Assembly (NCBI GenBank): GCA_045504435.1
Contig: JBEULC010000001.1
Coordinates: forward strand, 434,001 to 498,000
DNA: 64,000 bases
Direction of reading: 5' to 3'
DNA from: JBEULC01 sp045504435
GTDB taxonomy: Bacteria > Pseudomonadota > Alphaproteobacteria > WRAU01 > Hepatincolaceae
The notes under the pieces were generated by a model. That model searched no databases. It saw only the letters and a program-made list of their open reading frames with translations, and was not told where the DNA came from. Positions 48,197 to 60,581 of the stretch are shown piece by piece. Each line of letters starts with the position of its first letter. Position 1 is the stretch's first letter. A program made the position numbers and the translations under genes.

Positions 48197-48681
48197 TTAC
48201 AAGTTATTATTATTGTCAGTTAAATTTATAAAAATCTAATTACAATAATATTAAAAACTAGAAGCCTTTTAAAATAGGCAGTAAAAATATAAATAAATCA
48301 TAAAAATAGAAATTTTAGGGAGTGTATTAAATTTTTGTTTGATTTTTTTATATCTTACAAGGGTAATTTAGTACATAATCTAAATTTTACTATGATCAAA
48401 GATTTTTATTGTGGATTTAAAGTAAAAGTATTGGGAGTCTATAGGATTCCTAGTATTTTTACTTATAATTAGCTTGCCATCCTGATTATTATTTAGATAA
48501 AATCTGATAATCTCATCCCTTCAAAAGAATAATACGCCCAAATAGTGACACAAAACTAAAGATAGTACTTTTGCTATAAAAAATTACAAAGTATCTATCA
48601 TGAATTTAAGTTTAAGTTTAAGTTTTATTAAAACTAATTAACTTAATTTAATAATATTAATATAAAGGTATTTTATAATAT
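48197..48681. other. Leader region of the DEAD-box gene
   Basis: 485 bp without a gene. It holds the G-U-rich stem-loop at 48421-48463 and a short TTTAAG triple repeat at about 48605-48622. Confidence 0.4.
48421..48463 (+). other. 17-bp RNA stem-loop with only G-U deviations
   Basis: AGTAAAAGTATTGGGAG (48421-48437) faces TTCCTAGTATTTTTACT (48447-48463). All four non-Watson-Crick positions are G-U when read as plus-strand RNA; on the minus strand they would be A-C mismatches. This points to a plus-strand transcript, either the end of the csp mRNA or a leader element of the helicase. Confidence 0.5.
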
Positions 48682-50364
48682 ATGGAAACATTTACAGAAC
48701 TTGATATCCCGAATTGGTTAAAAAACTCGTTAATTAAAATGGGATATACCCAACCAACATCGATTCAATCAAAAGCTATTCCTTTAATTTTATCTGGTAA
48801 AGATATTTTAGGAACTGCACAAACAGGAACAGGAAAAACCGGGGCCTTTTTAATTCCCCTTATTGCTTATTTAGAAAAAAACAAAGATGCAACTGCATTA
48901 ATTTTAACTCCAACTAGAGAATTAGCAGCCCAGGTACATAAAGTAGCTGTGGAAATGTTAAGAGGAGGCAGTTATTTAAAATCAGTGTTGCTTATCGGAG
49001 GTGAAAGCATTTCTAGACAGTTTTATCAATTAGAAAGTAAGCCGCGTTTAATTGTAGGTACACCAGGTAGGGTTAATGATCATATTAACCAAGGCAGCCT
49101 TAATTTAAAAATGACATCTTTTGTGGTATTAGATGAAACCGATAGAATGCTTGATATGGGTTTTGGCGTACAAATAGATGAAATTTTTCAGTATATTGCT
49201 CCTAAAAAACAAACTTTGCTATTTTCAGCAACCTTACCGGCAGGTATTTTAAAGATTGCTAATAAATATTTAATTGATCCTGTTAGAGTAAGAGTAGGAG
49301 AAGTTAATGCTGTTGCTAAAAATTTAACTCAAAAAAATATTGATACCCGAGATAAATTCGCCTCTTTAATTGAAATTATAACTGCAGCAAAAAGCCAACC
49401 AGATAACCAAGATACTTTTATTATTTTCGTTAAAACTAAAAGGACGGCTGATCTTATCAGCGAAAAATTATACCGGTTAACTTATACATTAGGTAAAAAG
49501 GCTGATAATGAAACTATAGATAATTCTAAGGTAGAAGGATCTAAAACAGAAGGTGCGGAGGAACACCACTATCGATATAAAGTGGATGTGCTTCATGGGG
49601 GATTAAAACAATCCAGGAGAAATAGCGTAACCAAGGCTTATAGAGAAAAGAAGTTTGATATTTTAATAGCAACAGATGTAGCTTCAAGGGGATTAGATAT
49701 TCCTCATATAACTTATGTAATTAACTATGATATTCCAGCAAATGAAGAAGATTATGTGCATAGAATTGGTAGAACAGCAAGAGCTGATAAACCAGGAACT
49801 GCGATAACATTTATTGCAAGCGCTGCGGAAAAGCAACAATGGAATAAAATTCAGAGATTTATTGGTAAAGATCATGATAGTGCGGGATTATCAGAGCGTG
49901 AAGATAATGGCTACGATAGAAGAAGTTTTAAACCAAGAGGCGATTTTAATAGAAGAACTGGAAATAAAGGTGGTAATCAAGGATTCGGTAATCGTTCAGA
50001 TTCTTACAGTAGCGAAAATCGGGGTAATTATGAAAGCAGAAATTATAGTGAACGCCCAAAAAGCAACTTCAGTCCTAGAGCATATGATAATGATTCTGCA
50101 AGGCCCCAGGAAAGATATCTTCCTGAAAGAACTTATAGAGATAAAGTAGCTCCACAAAGAACCTATTTTGAAAGATCTCATTCAGAAAATAAAGGCGAAA
50201 GAGGTAATTCTAGACCTTATCAAGATAGATCTAATCCTAATAGATCATATGTTGAAAGAACGCACACTTATAAGCCACGCACTGATAGTGCTAATAGCGA
50301 CTACACTAAAACTTACGAGGAAAAATCAAAAAAAGGTTTTTTCTCTAGACTTACAGGTAAATAA
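48682..50364 (+). CDS. DEAD-box RNA helicase with Arg/Gly/Ser-rich tail
   Basis: An ATP-dependent RNA helicase of 560 residues. Motifs in order are AQTGTGKT (46-53), PTRELAAQ (77-84), DETD (151-154, Thr replacing Ala of DEAD), SAT (182-184), HGG (305-307), then IATDVASRGLDIP and HRIGRTARAD. A charged insertion of about 30 residues (269-298) enters the second RecA domain. Residues 400-560 are Arg/Ser/Asn/Tyr/Gly rich with RGN and RSY repeats, a disordered RNA-binding tail as in RhlE/CsdA types. With the two cold-shock genes upstream, a role in RNA unfolding in the cold or ribosome assembly is likely. Confidence 0.93.
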   Translation: METFTELDIPNWLKNSLIKMGYTQPTSIQSKAIPLILSGKDILGTAQTGTGKTGAFLIPLIAYLEKNKDATALILTPTRELAAQVHKVAVEMLRGGSYLKSVLLIGGESISRQFYQLESKPRLIVGTPGRVNDHINQGSLNLKMTSFVVLDETDRMLDMGFGVQIDEIFQYIAPKKQTLLFSATLPAGILKIANKYLIDPVRVRVGEVNAVAKNLTQKNIDTRDKFASLIEIITAAKSQPDNQDTFIIFVKTKRTADLISEKLYRLTYTLGKKADNETIDNSKVEGSKTEGAEEHHYRYKVDVLHGGLKQSRRNSVTKAYREKKFDILIATDVASRGLDIPHITYVINYDIPANEEDYVHRIGRTARADKPGTAITFIASAAEKQQWNKIQRFIGKDHDSAGLSEREDNGYDRRSFKPRGDFNRRTGNKGGNQGFGNRSDSYSSENRGNYESRNYSERPKSNFSPRAYDNDSARPQERYLPERTYRDKVAPQRTYFERSHSENKGERGNSRPYQDRSNPNRSYVERTHTYKPRTDSANSDYTKTYEEKSKKGFFSRLTGK

Positions 50365-50411
50365 TAGAAATTAAAAAAAATTCTATAATATTTTATTAAC
50401 CAACTAATCTA

Positions 50412-50451
50412 AAATGCTAAATCTTATTTGATTAAGATTTAGCATTTTTTT
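50412..50451 (+). terminator. Terminator of the helicase gene
   Basis: AAATGCTAAATCTTA and its complement form a 15-bp stem with a 6-nt loop and a T7 run, 47 bp past the stop. Confidence 0.9.
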
Positions 50452-50623
50452 GTGTATTAAATGTAGGTTTTTTGCCTAAATTTAAATTAGCAGAAAATTA
50501 GCAGAAGCTTTCTAAGATATTGCAACTTCTTAAATTTAAAAAGTACCATAGCTAAAGTTAGCAATTGGTTATATAATTATATGTGGGCTAATAAAGCTGA
50601 AAATAATAGCAAAGGAAAATCCA

Positions 50624-52240
50624 ATGGAGTTGCCAGTTGAAATCGGTAATTTTAAGGGGAGGGGGGTTATTACCTGTTTTTTAAAGCCTTTATTTAAAAC
50701 TATCAAAGTTGCCTTATTATTAGCTTTAAGCTATTTTTTTATAGGTATAGCCAAAAGTAGTGAGAAAATAACTGTGTATAAGGTAAAAACCCTACCTAAT
50801 GTCACAAATTTAATGCTTAAGCCCCGTTATTGGATAAATAAATTATCTAATCCTGATAAAATCATTATGACTTTATCAGAAATTAATGATTTTAATTATA
50901 ATAATATTTATAAAAGGTCAGTAAGATTAGTAGATCTTTTAAATCATAAAAATTTATTAAGTAAAGATGAATTAACCGCCTTAATCTTAACATGGCCTAT
51001 TCCTCAAAAAGGCTCTACCCCTGAATATCTTAATGGCAAATTAATAAATCCCGTAAAATATTATAAGCGCATAGAGACGCAGCGTAATCTTAAAGGTGTA
51101 AAGGATTCTAATAGAGTTTTATATGGTTTTGTGATTAATAGAGCGGCGGTTTTGTCTTTTCCCACCACTGATAGAATTTTTTCACATCCTAAGGATAACG
51201 AATTTAGTACCTTAATTGGTACTACTTTAACCATAGCGCAGCCAGTGCGTATTTTACATACTTCTGCTAATAAAAAATGGTATTACGTACAATCTAGAGA
51301 TTATATTGGATGGATTTTGGCAGAGGCTGTAGCTATTGCTGAAAAAGAGGAATGGGAAAATTATTACAAGCAAACCCATTTGACTAAAGATATATACAAA
51401 GAAGAAGCAAGCTTAACCCATCCAGATTTAGAATTAGAACTGAATATGAAATTTCCGCTTGAAGCTTTTGAGGCCCCATCTCAAACAAAAGTTCCTACTA
51501 ATAGCTTAGTTATAACGGCAAATGAACTAAGGTTAGGTTTAAATCCTTATATCCCAGAATTAAGCAATTTAATTATTCCGATGGGCACGGCATTACCCTT
51601 GGTGGAAACAGATGAAGAACTTATCAATAATCAATCAGTAACTGGTAATTACGTGGTTAGCATACCTACAAGATCAAAAGAAGGTAAAGTAATCTTTAAA
51701 AAGGCGCTTATTCCTTACAATGCTGATGTTAACGAAGGATTTTTACCTTATACCTTGAAAAACGTTATAGAGTTAGCCTTTAAAATAAAGGGGCAACGCT
51801 ATGGCTGGGGAGGTGATTTTGGTGGACGTGATTGTACTTCCACCTTACAAGACATATATAAAGTCTTTGGTATCCATTTAGCAAGAAACAGTGGAGATCA
51901 ATTAAGGAGTTGGGGACAAATTACACATTTTTATTCTACTGATAGCCAAATTATGAGAGAAAATAAGCTATTACAACTGCAGCCAGGGTCATTATTATAC
52001 TTTAAAGGCCATGCAATGCTTTATTTAGGTTATGAAAAGCAAGATAAAATAATTAACTTTTATGCTATTCATAATATTAGTTCTTATGGAGCAGGACCCT
52101 CATCTGACTCTAGCATTGCTTTAGGACGGGGTATTTTAAATGAGGTAGTGGTTTCAAGTCTTGAAATTCCAAGACGTAATGGAATTAGCTTTTTAACATC
52201 ATTGGAAGCAGGCGTAGAAATAACCCCTGTTTTAGAATAA
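50624..52240 (+). CDS. NlpC/P60 (C40) cell-wall hydrolase with SH3 domains
   Basis: A 538-residue exported peptidoglycan endopeptidase. The membrane or signal segment lies at about 26-47. The middle carries bacterial SH3 domains, one visible at about 195-240 (YYVQSRDYIGWILAEAV). The C-terminal NlpC/P60 domain (about 385-500) has KGQRYGWGGDFGGRDCTSTL with Cys404, His463 in FKGHAMLYLGY and His483 in IHNISSYG as the third residue. The layout (stabilising domain, SH3, NlpC/P60) is that of YkfC-like dipeptide-releasing enzymes. A broken tandem copy follows at 52.5-53.7 kb. Confidence 0.88.
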   Translation: MELPVEIGNFKGRGVITCFLKPLFKTIKVALLLALSYFFIGIAKSSEKITVYKVKTLPNVTNLMLKPRYWINKLSNPDKIIMTLSEINDFNYNNIYKRSVRLVDLLNHKNLLSKDELTALILTWPIPQKGSTPEYLNGKLINPVKYYKRIETQRNLKGVKDSNRVLYGFVINRAAVLSFPTTDRIFSHPKDNEFSTLIGTTLTIAQPVRILHTSANKKWYYVQSRDYIGWILAEAVAIAEKEEWENYYKQTHLTKDIYKEEASLTHPDLELELNMKFPLEAFEAPSQTKVPTNSLVITANELRLGLNPYIPELSNLIIPMGTALPLVETDEELINNQSVTGNYVVSIPTRSKEGKVIFKKALIPYNADVNEGFLPYTLKNVIELAFKIKGQRYGWGGDFGGRDCTSTLQDIYKVFGIHLARNSGDQLRSWGQITHFYSTDSQIMRENKLLQLQPGSLLYFKGHAMLYLGYEKQDKIINFYAIHNISSYGAGPSSDSSIALGRGILNEVVVSSLEIPRRNGISFLTSLEAGVEITPVLE

Positions 52241-52479
52241 AATATGACCTTATTTATAAATTTTCTTTATAAATATCTAATATATCCCTTATTGATACTT
52301 TTTTAAATGTTCATTTTAATGATTAAAATTTAAACAGAGCTCAATGAGAGCGTCATTTGTTTATTTTTGCATTAAGCAAAGAAATATCTAGTTTTATTAT
52401 TTTATATTTCCCCTAACAACTAAGCCGTAATAAAGCTTGTAACGGCTTAGCAAATTATGAAAGTTTTAATTAAAACAGG

Positions 52480-53683
52480 AGAAGGCTATGAATTCTTATG
52501 CTATAAAACTTATGCTATAAAAATGATACTAGGAATAATAAATTAAATGCTCTATGCGGATTATTGTATAAATAAATTAAATAACCCTAATGCAAGAATT
52601 ATGATTCTTTCTGAAAATGCCGATTTGTATTATAATAACATCAAAAAAAACCAGTTAAATTAGTTGATATTGTAAACTATAAAACTTCTTTAGATAATGA
52701 AGAATTAACCTATTTAATTTTAACTCATAAAATCCCTCTCAGTACTTCTTCTATATATTAACGGTCAGCAAGTTGATAAGATTAAGTATTATAAATAGCT
52801 AAATATCTAACATAATGTTCACAGGGTTCAAGATTCCAAAAAAAACATTGTATGGCCTTGTGATTTATCGCCTTGTAGGGCAAAGAAGTTCAATTCTATC
52901 ATCTTCTGCGACAAATAGGATTTTTTCAAGCCTGCATATATAAAATGGAATGCTCTTATAGAGACTGCATTTATTTGTAAGCTTGTGATGTTTATATTAT
53001 ATAAAGCAGTGGATAAAAAAGTACTATGTTCAAGGTGGCGATTATCTAGGTTGGGCTTTAACAGAAATATAGTGCTAGCAGAAAAAGGACTATGGGCAGA
53101 TTATTATCTTCAAACTAACCTATTAAATAATATAAAGGGTAAAATTACCTCCTTAAAGAAATTTTGGGTTATTCCAGGTATAGACTTAAGATTAGGCCAT
53201 ACTCCTTATTCTTCTGAGCTTAGTTAACTATCTTTAATTATAGGTACAGTTTTACCAAAAGTGGCTATAGAATCTGCCCTTCTTCTTATTGATAATCAAT
53301 CAGTAAGCTAGAATTAGGTAGTAAATATACTTAAGTTTCCAAAGGAAAGTTATATTTAAAAAAGCACTGATTCCTTTAAGGGCAGATATAGCAGAAGAAT
53401 TATTGCCCTATACTTTGCCAATGATTATAGAACTAGCTTTTAAAATACAATGTTAAAAATAAAGTTAAGAATTTACCACCGGTAAATTTACTATGTTTCC
53501 AGGATATGCTTTGCTTTATAGGTTATGAGCAATATAAAGGTAAAAATTAATTTCTTTGCTATTATTAATATGAGCTCATATGGATATAAGGAGATGCATT
53601 GTAAATTTATGTTAGGTAAAACTCGTCTTAACCAAATGTTGGCTTCAACACTGGATCTACAACGACAAAATAGCCTTCCTTAA
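52480..53683 (+). pseudogene. Decayed tandem copy of the SH3-NlpC/P60 gene
   Basis: Segment by segment it matches the intact upstream gene in shifting frames: YCINKLNNPN for YWINKLSNPD, TLYGLVIYR for VLYGFVINR, YYVQGGDYLGWALTEI for YYVQSRDYIGWILAEA, then KKALIPLRADIAEELLPYTL and ELAFKIQ. After that, the region with the catalytic Cys is deleted and reading resumes at FPGYALLYR, where the catalytic His is Tyr. Many stops and frameshifts are present. A short open frame inside it (52985-53227) is a fragment only. Confidence 0.9.
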
Positions 53684-53780
53684 ATTAATATACATAGTAA
53701 TTAACAATTTTTTGTTGTACTAAAATATGACTATAAACTAAACTTATCTTAGTTTAACATTAATTAAAGGAATATAAAAA

Positions 53781-54113
53781 ATGGCATGGATCTACCTTAT
53801 GCTGGCAGGTATTGCAGAAATTGGCTGGCCAATAGGCTTAAAAATTATGCAGCAAACTGAACATTATTTTAGAAGCTTTAGTTTTTATAAGGGTTTATTT
53901 ATAGCTGCTGTTTGCATAGCAGCTAGCGGAGCTTTATTATTACTTGCTCAAAGAGATATTCCTATGGGCACAGCCTACGCCGTATGGGTGGGTATTGGAG
54001 CAGCGGGAACTTTTCTAGTTGGAGTGTTTTTCTATGGAGATTCAGCAGCATTAATCCGCTATTTTGGTGTAGGTTTAATCGTGCTAGGAGCTATATGCTT
54101 AAAATTAGGTTAA
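53781..54113 (+). CDS. SMR-family exporter, SugE/Gdx-like
   Basis: A 110-residue protein with four membrane helices that would work as an antiparallel dimer exchanging protons for small cations. The conserved membrane Glu is Glu13 in LAGIAEIGWPIGLK, and helix 3 reads PMGTAYAVWVGIGAAGTFL, the Gdx/SugE type rather than EmrE. Gdx proteins export guanidinium; the substrate here is inferred. Pro replaces the usual Ala after the Trp of EVxWA. It stands alone, with AAGGAA upstream. Confidence 0.85.
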   Translation: MAWIYLMLAGIAEIGWPIGLKIMQQTEHYFRSFSFYKGLFIAAVCIAASGALLLLAQRDIPMGTAYAVWVGIGAAGTFLVGVFFYGDSAALIRYFGVGLIVLGAICLKLG

Positions 54114-54245
54114 TAATCTATTTTCCTCTTTCTTTATAAGAAGTTAGAATAAGAAGGCTATATTCAACTTTATAATAAAAAGAAAAAACTTGAGCAATAC
54201 ATCAATAAAGAGGAATTTTTAGGAAAAAATAATAAGGGGTGCGGG

Positions 54246-54330
54246 AGGGCAGAGGGGGATTCGAACCCCCGAAGGTTTGACCCTTATCGGTTTTCAAGAC
54301 CGGCGCTTTCAACCGCTCAGCCATCTGCCC
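54246..54330 (-). tRNA. tRNA-Ser (anticodon UGA)
   Basis: The acceptor stem GGGCAGA/TCTGCCC is perfect. The anticodon loop is CTTGAAA with UGA, the long variable arm is AAGG...CCTT, and the T arm is GGGGGTTCGAATCCCCC. CCA is not encoded. Two oddities: base 73 reads U where serine tRNAs normally have G, and pair 27-43 is C-A. It reads serine UCA and UCN codons. Confidence 0.93.
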
Positions 54331-54466
54331 ATTTTGTTTAATAGCTATAGTACTAAAATTAGCTTTATTAATCAAGCAAAATTTCACTACCTGTATGCAT
54401 TATTTATTAAATTTATAACATCTTATTCCTGACCTAATATTTACCTTAATTAATATAGCTTATTAG

Positions 54467-56494
54467 TTAATTTGCAGAGGTTATGGAAATTATTTTATCT
54501 ATATAAACTATAGTAGCACGATGATTTTGCAGATATTTTTTATCAAATACTATAGCAGTTGGGCATCTATAAGGAGCAATTTGATTAATAATTATAATAT
54601 CTACATTGCTGCAATCTTCAGTAAAATACTTTAGATAATCTGAAATAGTAATAATTTTACCTTTAATAGTTGTTAGGCAATGCGAATCTTGGCAAAAGAA
54701 CCTCGAAGAGGAAAAAATATTTTCTAAATAATTAGTTTTAGGATTCTTAAACCAATTTGATTTTATAAATTTTTCTTCCTGTGCCTTGGAAAAAATATAT
54801 TCATTTGTACCCTCTTGGATAGAAGGGAAATAATTTTCTTTTTTAAAGGCTACTAATCGTCCTTCATAATCTAAAATAATATCAGGGTATTTAACATTAA
54901 AGGGATAAAAAGCGAAAGTTAAGGCCATAAAAGTTAACCAAATATATTTAACTTTACCTTTAGAAATAGCGAATAATAAATAAGCTACTAAGAATATTCC
55001 TAACAAATAAGAGGGAAAAAAATCTAACCAAATATTAGAAAAACTTAAATTACCAAAAAAATTGGCTATCTCTAGTAGTATTTTCATACCATAATCTGCT
55101 ATAATTAAAAAATATTTACCTATAATAACTGGGGTTAAAAAGTAAATTAACAAGCTAGGCATAATAATAAAAGAGAAGATAGGGGAGACTAAGGTATTGG
55201 CTATAATGCCAACTAAAGGAATATTTCCAAAGTAAAAGACAATTATAGGAGTAATACTTATTTCAATTATAAAGGTTAGTATTATAGAAAATAAAATTAT
55301 TAGCAAAAATCTATAAAAAATACTTTTAGGCTTAAATCGATACAATTTTTGTATATAAGAATTTTTCCAAAATAAAATAATGGTCAAAGTAGCATAAAAT
55401 GAAAGTAAAAAACTAGCAGAATAAATACTATAAGGTTTCCAAATCAAAATTAATAACCCAGCCAAAAATAAGCTATTTAACGACAAAGCTCTAAAGTTTA
55501 AAATAATTGCTAATAAAAATCCTGTGCTCATAATCACAGCTCTTAACGCCGGAGTTTTAAAACCAATAAGTAATAAGTAAAACAATAAAAAGCCGATAGT
55601 TAAGATGCTAGTAATTTTTTTATTATCAAAATGAATAGAAATTCTAGGGATCAAGCTAAGAAGATTTCTAATAATAAAAAACATAAATAAAGCAATTAAA
55701 CTAATATGGTAACCTGAAATAGATATTAAATGAGATAAAGAAGATTTACGCAAGTTTTCTAGGTTTTCCTTAGGCAAAAAATTTTGTTCTCCTAATAACA
55801 CCGCTGCTAAAAAAGGAGCTGATTCTTCAGAGGTATGTGTTTTAATCTGAATAGATAAATAATGCTTAAGTCTAGTAAGATAGGTTAATGAAAATTTTAA
55901 GTTAGAAGTATTAGGATCAATATTTGCTATATTCTCTAATATTTGTAATTTCCCCAACACATAACCATTACTACCAATGTTATTAAAAAAGGCATTTCTA
56001 CTAAAATCAAAGCCATAAGGAAGCAATTTTTGGCTGGGTGGATAAATTGTAAATATACCTTTAACTATATCACCGGTTTTCAAATCAATAGGATATTGAT
56101 AAACTACCTTTACGGTGCTAGGCATTTCCACTTCAGTTTCTCGAGAAGGTACAAGATTTTTTAAATAAACATAGGATTTGTTTTCAAATACTGTTTTTTC
56201 TAACTTGTATATTTCACCGTACATAAAAGCAAAGACGATAGGATGTTTTAAAAGTACAGTTTTATTATTAGCAATATTAAAAGATACTACAACAAATCCT
56301 AAAGAAAAAAATGTAATAAGGATAATAAAATGTACATAAGCAGAATTTTTTAAGATTCTACAAAATATGATTAATAAGATAAAAATAATAAGGCTAAGAT
56401 AAAATGCCCCAAAGGTATGCTTATAGTTATTGTGTAAGTAAGTAAAATTAATTAATAAGGCACTTATATAAGCACTAACAGAGTATAGGAACAT
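54467..56494 (-). CDS. comEC: ComEC/Rec2 family DNA-uptake channel protein
   Basis: A 675-residue inner-membrane protein. An N-terminal DUF4131-like part (about 1-190) leads to the competence domain (about 215-490) with LSHLISISGYHISLIALFMF, the ComEC signature (usual ISGLHI). About ten helices are predicted. The C-terminal 170 residues lack a complete metallo-beta-lactamase domain, as in many alphaproteobacterial forms. In competent bacteria it passes single-stranded DNA across the membrane; whether natural uptake works here is unknown. The gene follows an SRPBCC-like gene by 58 bp. Confidence 0.88.
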   Translation of the reverse strand: MFLYSVSAYISALLINFTYLHNNYKHTFGAFYLSLIIFILLIIFCRILKNSAYVHFIILITFFSLGFVVVSFNIANNKTVLLKHPIVFAFMYGEIYKLEKTVFENKSYVYLKNLVPSRETEVEMPSTVKVVYQYPIDLKTGDIVKGIFTIYPPSQKLLPYGFDFSRNAFFNNIGSNGYVLGKLQILENIANIDPNTSNLKFSLTYLTRLKHYLSIQIKTHTSEESAPFLAAVLLGEQNFLPKENLENLRKSSLSHLISISGYHISLIALFMFFIIRNLLSLIPRISIHFDNKKITSILTIGFLLFYLLLIGFKTPALRAVIMSTGFLLAIILNFRALSLNSLFLAGLLILIWKPYSIYSASFLLSFYATLTIILFWKNSYIQKLYRFKPKSIFYRFLLIILFSIILTFIIEISITPIIVFYFGNIPLVGIIANTLVSPIFSFIIMPSLLIYFLTPVIIGKYFLIIADYGMKILLEIANFFGNLSFSNIWLDFFPSYLLGIFLVAYLLFAISKGKVKYIWLTFMALTFAFYPFNVKYPDIILDYEGRLVAFKKENYFPSIQEGTNEYIFSKAQEEKFIKSNWFKNPKTNYLENIFSSSRFFCQDSHCLTTIKGKIITISDYLKYFTEDCSNVDIIIINQIAPYRCPTAIVFDKKYLQNHRATIVYIDKIISITSAN

Positions 56495-56552
56495 CTTGAT
56501 CCAATTTAATCAAAAATCAGCTTTAACCCCGGTATAATGGAATTGAGGGATA

Positions 56553-57050
56553 TTAATTATGATGTTTAACTTCATTTAATTTGGTGTCTTTGGCTATACT
56601 TTGCTCTACTTCAGCAATAATTTTCTTAAAGGATTTACAAAAACTGCTAAGATCTAGATCATTATATAGATATTTATTTAAAAAATCTACCAGATGATTG
56701 CGTGCTAATTTCTGTTTTTTTACGATAAAGGTGTATTCATCTTTAATATAAAAACTCCAAACCTCGTTTAATTTATTATTAGGATTTTTAATCATAATTT
56801 TTAAGGTTATATTAGAGCCTTGGGCTAATATTTGAACGTGCTCTTCAATGTTTTTTACATTTTTAAATTTAGGCCACCAACTAGGATAAAAAGAGATATT
56901 TTGTACTAATACCCAACCCACTGAAGAATCTTTTAATTTTATCTCTTTAGAGTTATAAGTTTCTTGGTATAAATAAATTACTATATAATTCATAAGTATA
57001 AATAATAAGATACATCCTAAAATTATTAGCTGTGAAACCGTAAATATCAT
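56553..57050 (-). CDS. Membrane-anchored SRPBCC-like protein
   Basis: A 165-residue protein with one N-terminal helix (about 7-28). The soluble part has VQNISFYPSWWPKFKNVKNIEE, resembling the YPxWxP start of SRPBCC/START lipid-binding folds, followed by alternating strands (ITLKIMIKN, VWSFYIKDEYTFIVKK) and a C-terminal helix. Ligand and role are unknown. It lies immediately upstream of comEC on the same strand, so the two are probably co-transcribed. The fold call is by pattern only. Confidence 0.5.
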   Translation of the reverse strand: MIFTVSQLIILGCILLFILMNYIVIYLYQETYNSKEIKLKDSSVGWVLVQNISFYPSWWPKFKNVKNIEEHVQILAQGSNITLKIMIKNPNNKLNEVWSFYIKDEYTFIVKKQKLARNHLVDFLNKYLYNDLDLSSFCKSFKKIIAEVEQSIAKDTKLNEVKHHN

Positions 57051-57235
57051 GATTAAAAACTTTGTTATAAATATTAATATGTTAGTTAAAATAATAAGGT
57101 AAGCTCATTTAAATCTAAGCTTATCATATAATATTATATGAGCAAAGAGATTTGCGTTATATCGGGATAGAATGAAGGTTTGGGGGGTGGTATTTGGGTT
57201 GCTGGTATAATTTTTTGGTATATGATAAAAAGATA

Positions 57236-57264
57236 TTGACAAGAAGGAAAGAAAGTACTAAAGT
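57236..57264 (+). promoter_or_regulatory. 23S-5S rRNA promoter
   Basis: TTGACA at 57236-57241 with TAAAGT 17 bp downstream, matching the TTGACA/17-bp layout of the 16S promoter. It lies about 320 bp upstream of mature 23S. Confidence 0.55.
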
Positions 57265-57564
57265 ATGTTTTATGAAATTGGTTGAGTGGTGTTAATAATT
57301 TTGAATAAGGTTTATATGATTTTGGTTTTTGTATAAATATTTTTTAAGATGAGAATAATATTGTATTGATATTTTAGCATTATATGATTATATTAAGAAT
57401 AGATATTGAATAAGTTTGGTTTTGAGATATTTTTGATTATGTTTATGATATTTGGTTTGCTGTATTTCTATGGCTGATTGTGATATTTTAAGTGAGTTGA
57501 AGATATGAAGAAAGAAAGATATGAAAAGGAGAGAACAATAATAACTGAGAAGGTGATGATTAAT

Positions 57565-57582
57565 AATTGTCACCGGACATGA
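57565..57582 (+). other. 23S RNase III processing stem, 5' arm
   Basis: AATTGTCACCGGACATG pairs with CATGTCCGGTGATAATT at about 60335-60351 with one G-U position. Confidence 0.75.
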
Positions 57583-60330
<2,748 letters not shown>

Positions 60331-60333
60331 TTT

Positions 60334-60351
60334 ACATGTCCGGTGATAATT
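60334..60351 (+). other. 23S RNase III processing stem, 3' arm
   Basis: ACATGTCCGGTGATAATT is the partner of the leader at 57565-57582. Confidence 0.75.
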
Positions 60352-60460
60352 ATTATTAATATATTTTATTATATTAAATTATAATATTTAAAATAATAAG
60401 CGTATATGATAAATTATCGGTGATGTTTATTATTGTAATTGAACTCCTTTTCTATCTTGT

Positions 60461-60581
60461 TGGTTTGGTGGCCATAGCAAAGTTGAAACACTTGAACCCA
60501 TACCGAACTCAGCAGTGAAACACTTTAGCGCCGATGGTACTATGTCTTAAGGCATGGAAGAGAAGGTCGTTGCCAAACCTA
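60461..60581 (+). rRNA. rrf: 5S ribosomal RNA
   Basis: Terminal helix GGTTTGG (60462-60468) with CCAAACC (60573-60579). The loop segment CCATACCGAACTCAG and the GATGGTACT block are standard. The flanks TTCTATCT and AGATAGAA pair outside the mature ends as a processing stem. It follows 23S by about 130 bp and shares its transcript. Confidence 0.95.

Larger units (their letters stand above)
57051..57582. other. 23S upstream region
   Basis: About 530 bp. It holds the 23S promoter (57236-57264) and the leader arm of the processing stem (57565-57582). No gene seen. Confidence 0.5.

Noticed and set aside
49814..50374. Plus-strand frames (49814-50149, 50168-50374) overlapping the helicase tail
   Set aside because: The repetitive Arg/Ser/Asn codons of the tail leave alternative frames open; no ribosome site or protein-like pattern.
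52985..53227. 80-codon frame as a separate small gene
   Set aside because: It is a fragment of the decayed NlpC/P60 copy; it matches the SH3 part of the parent gene and is flanked by matching out-of-frame pieces.
54202..54387. 61-codon minus-strand frame across the tRNA-Ser gene
   Set aside because: It includes the whole tRNA; the tRNA structure explains the sequence.
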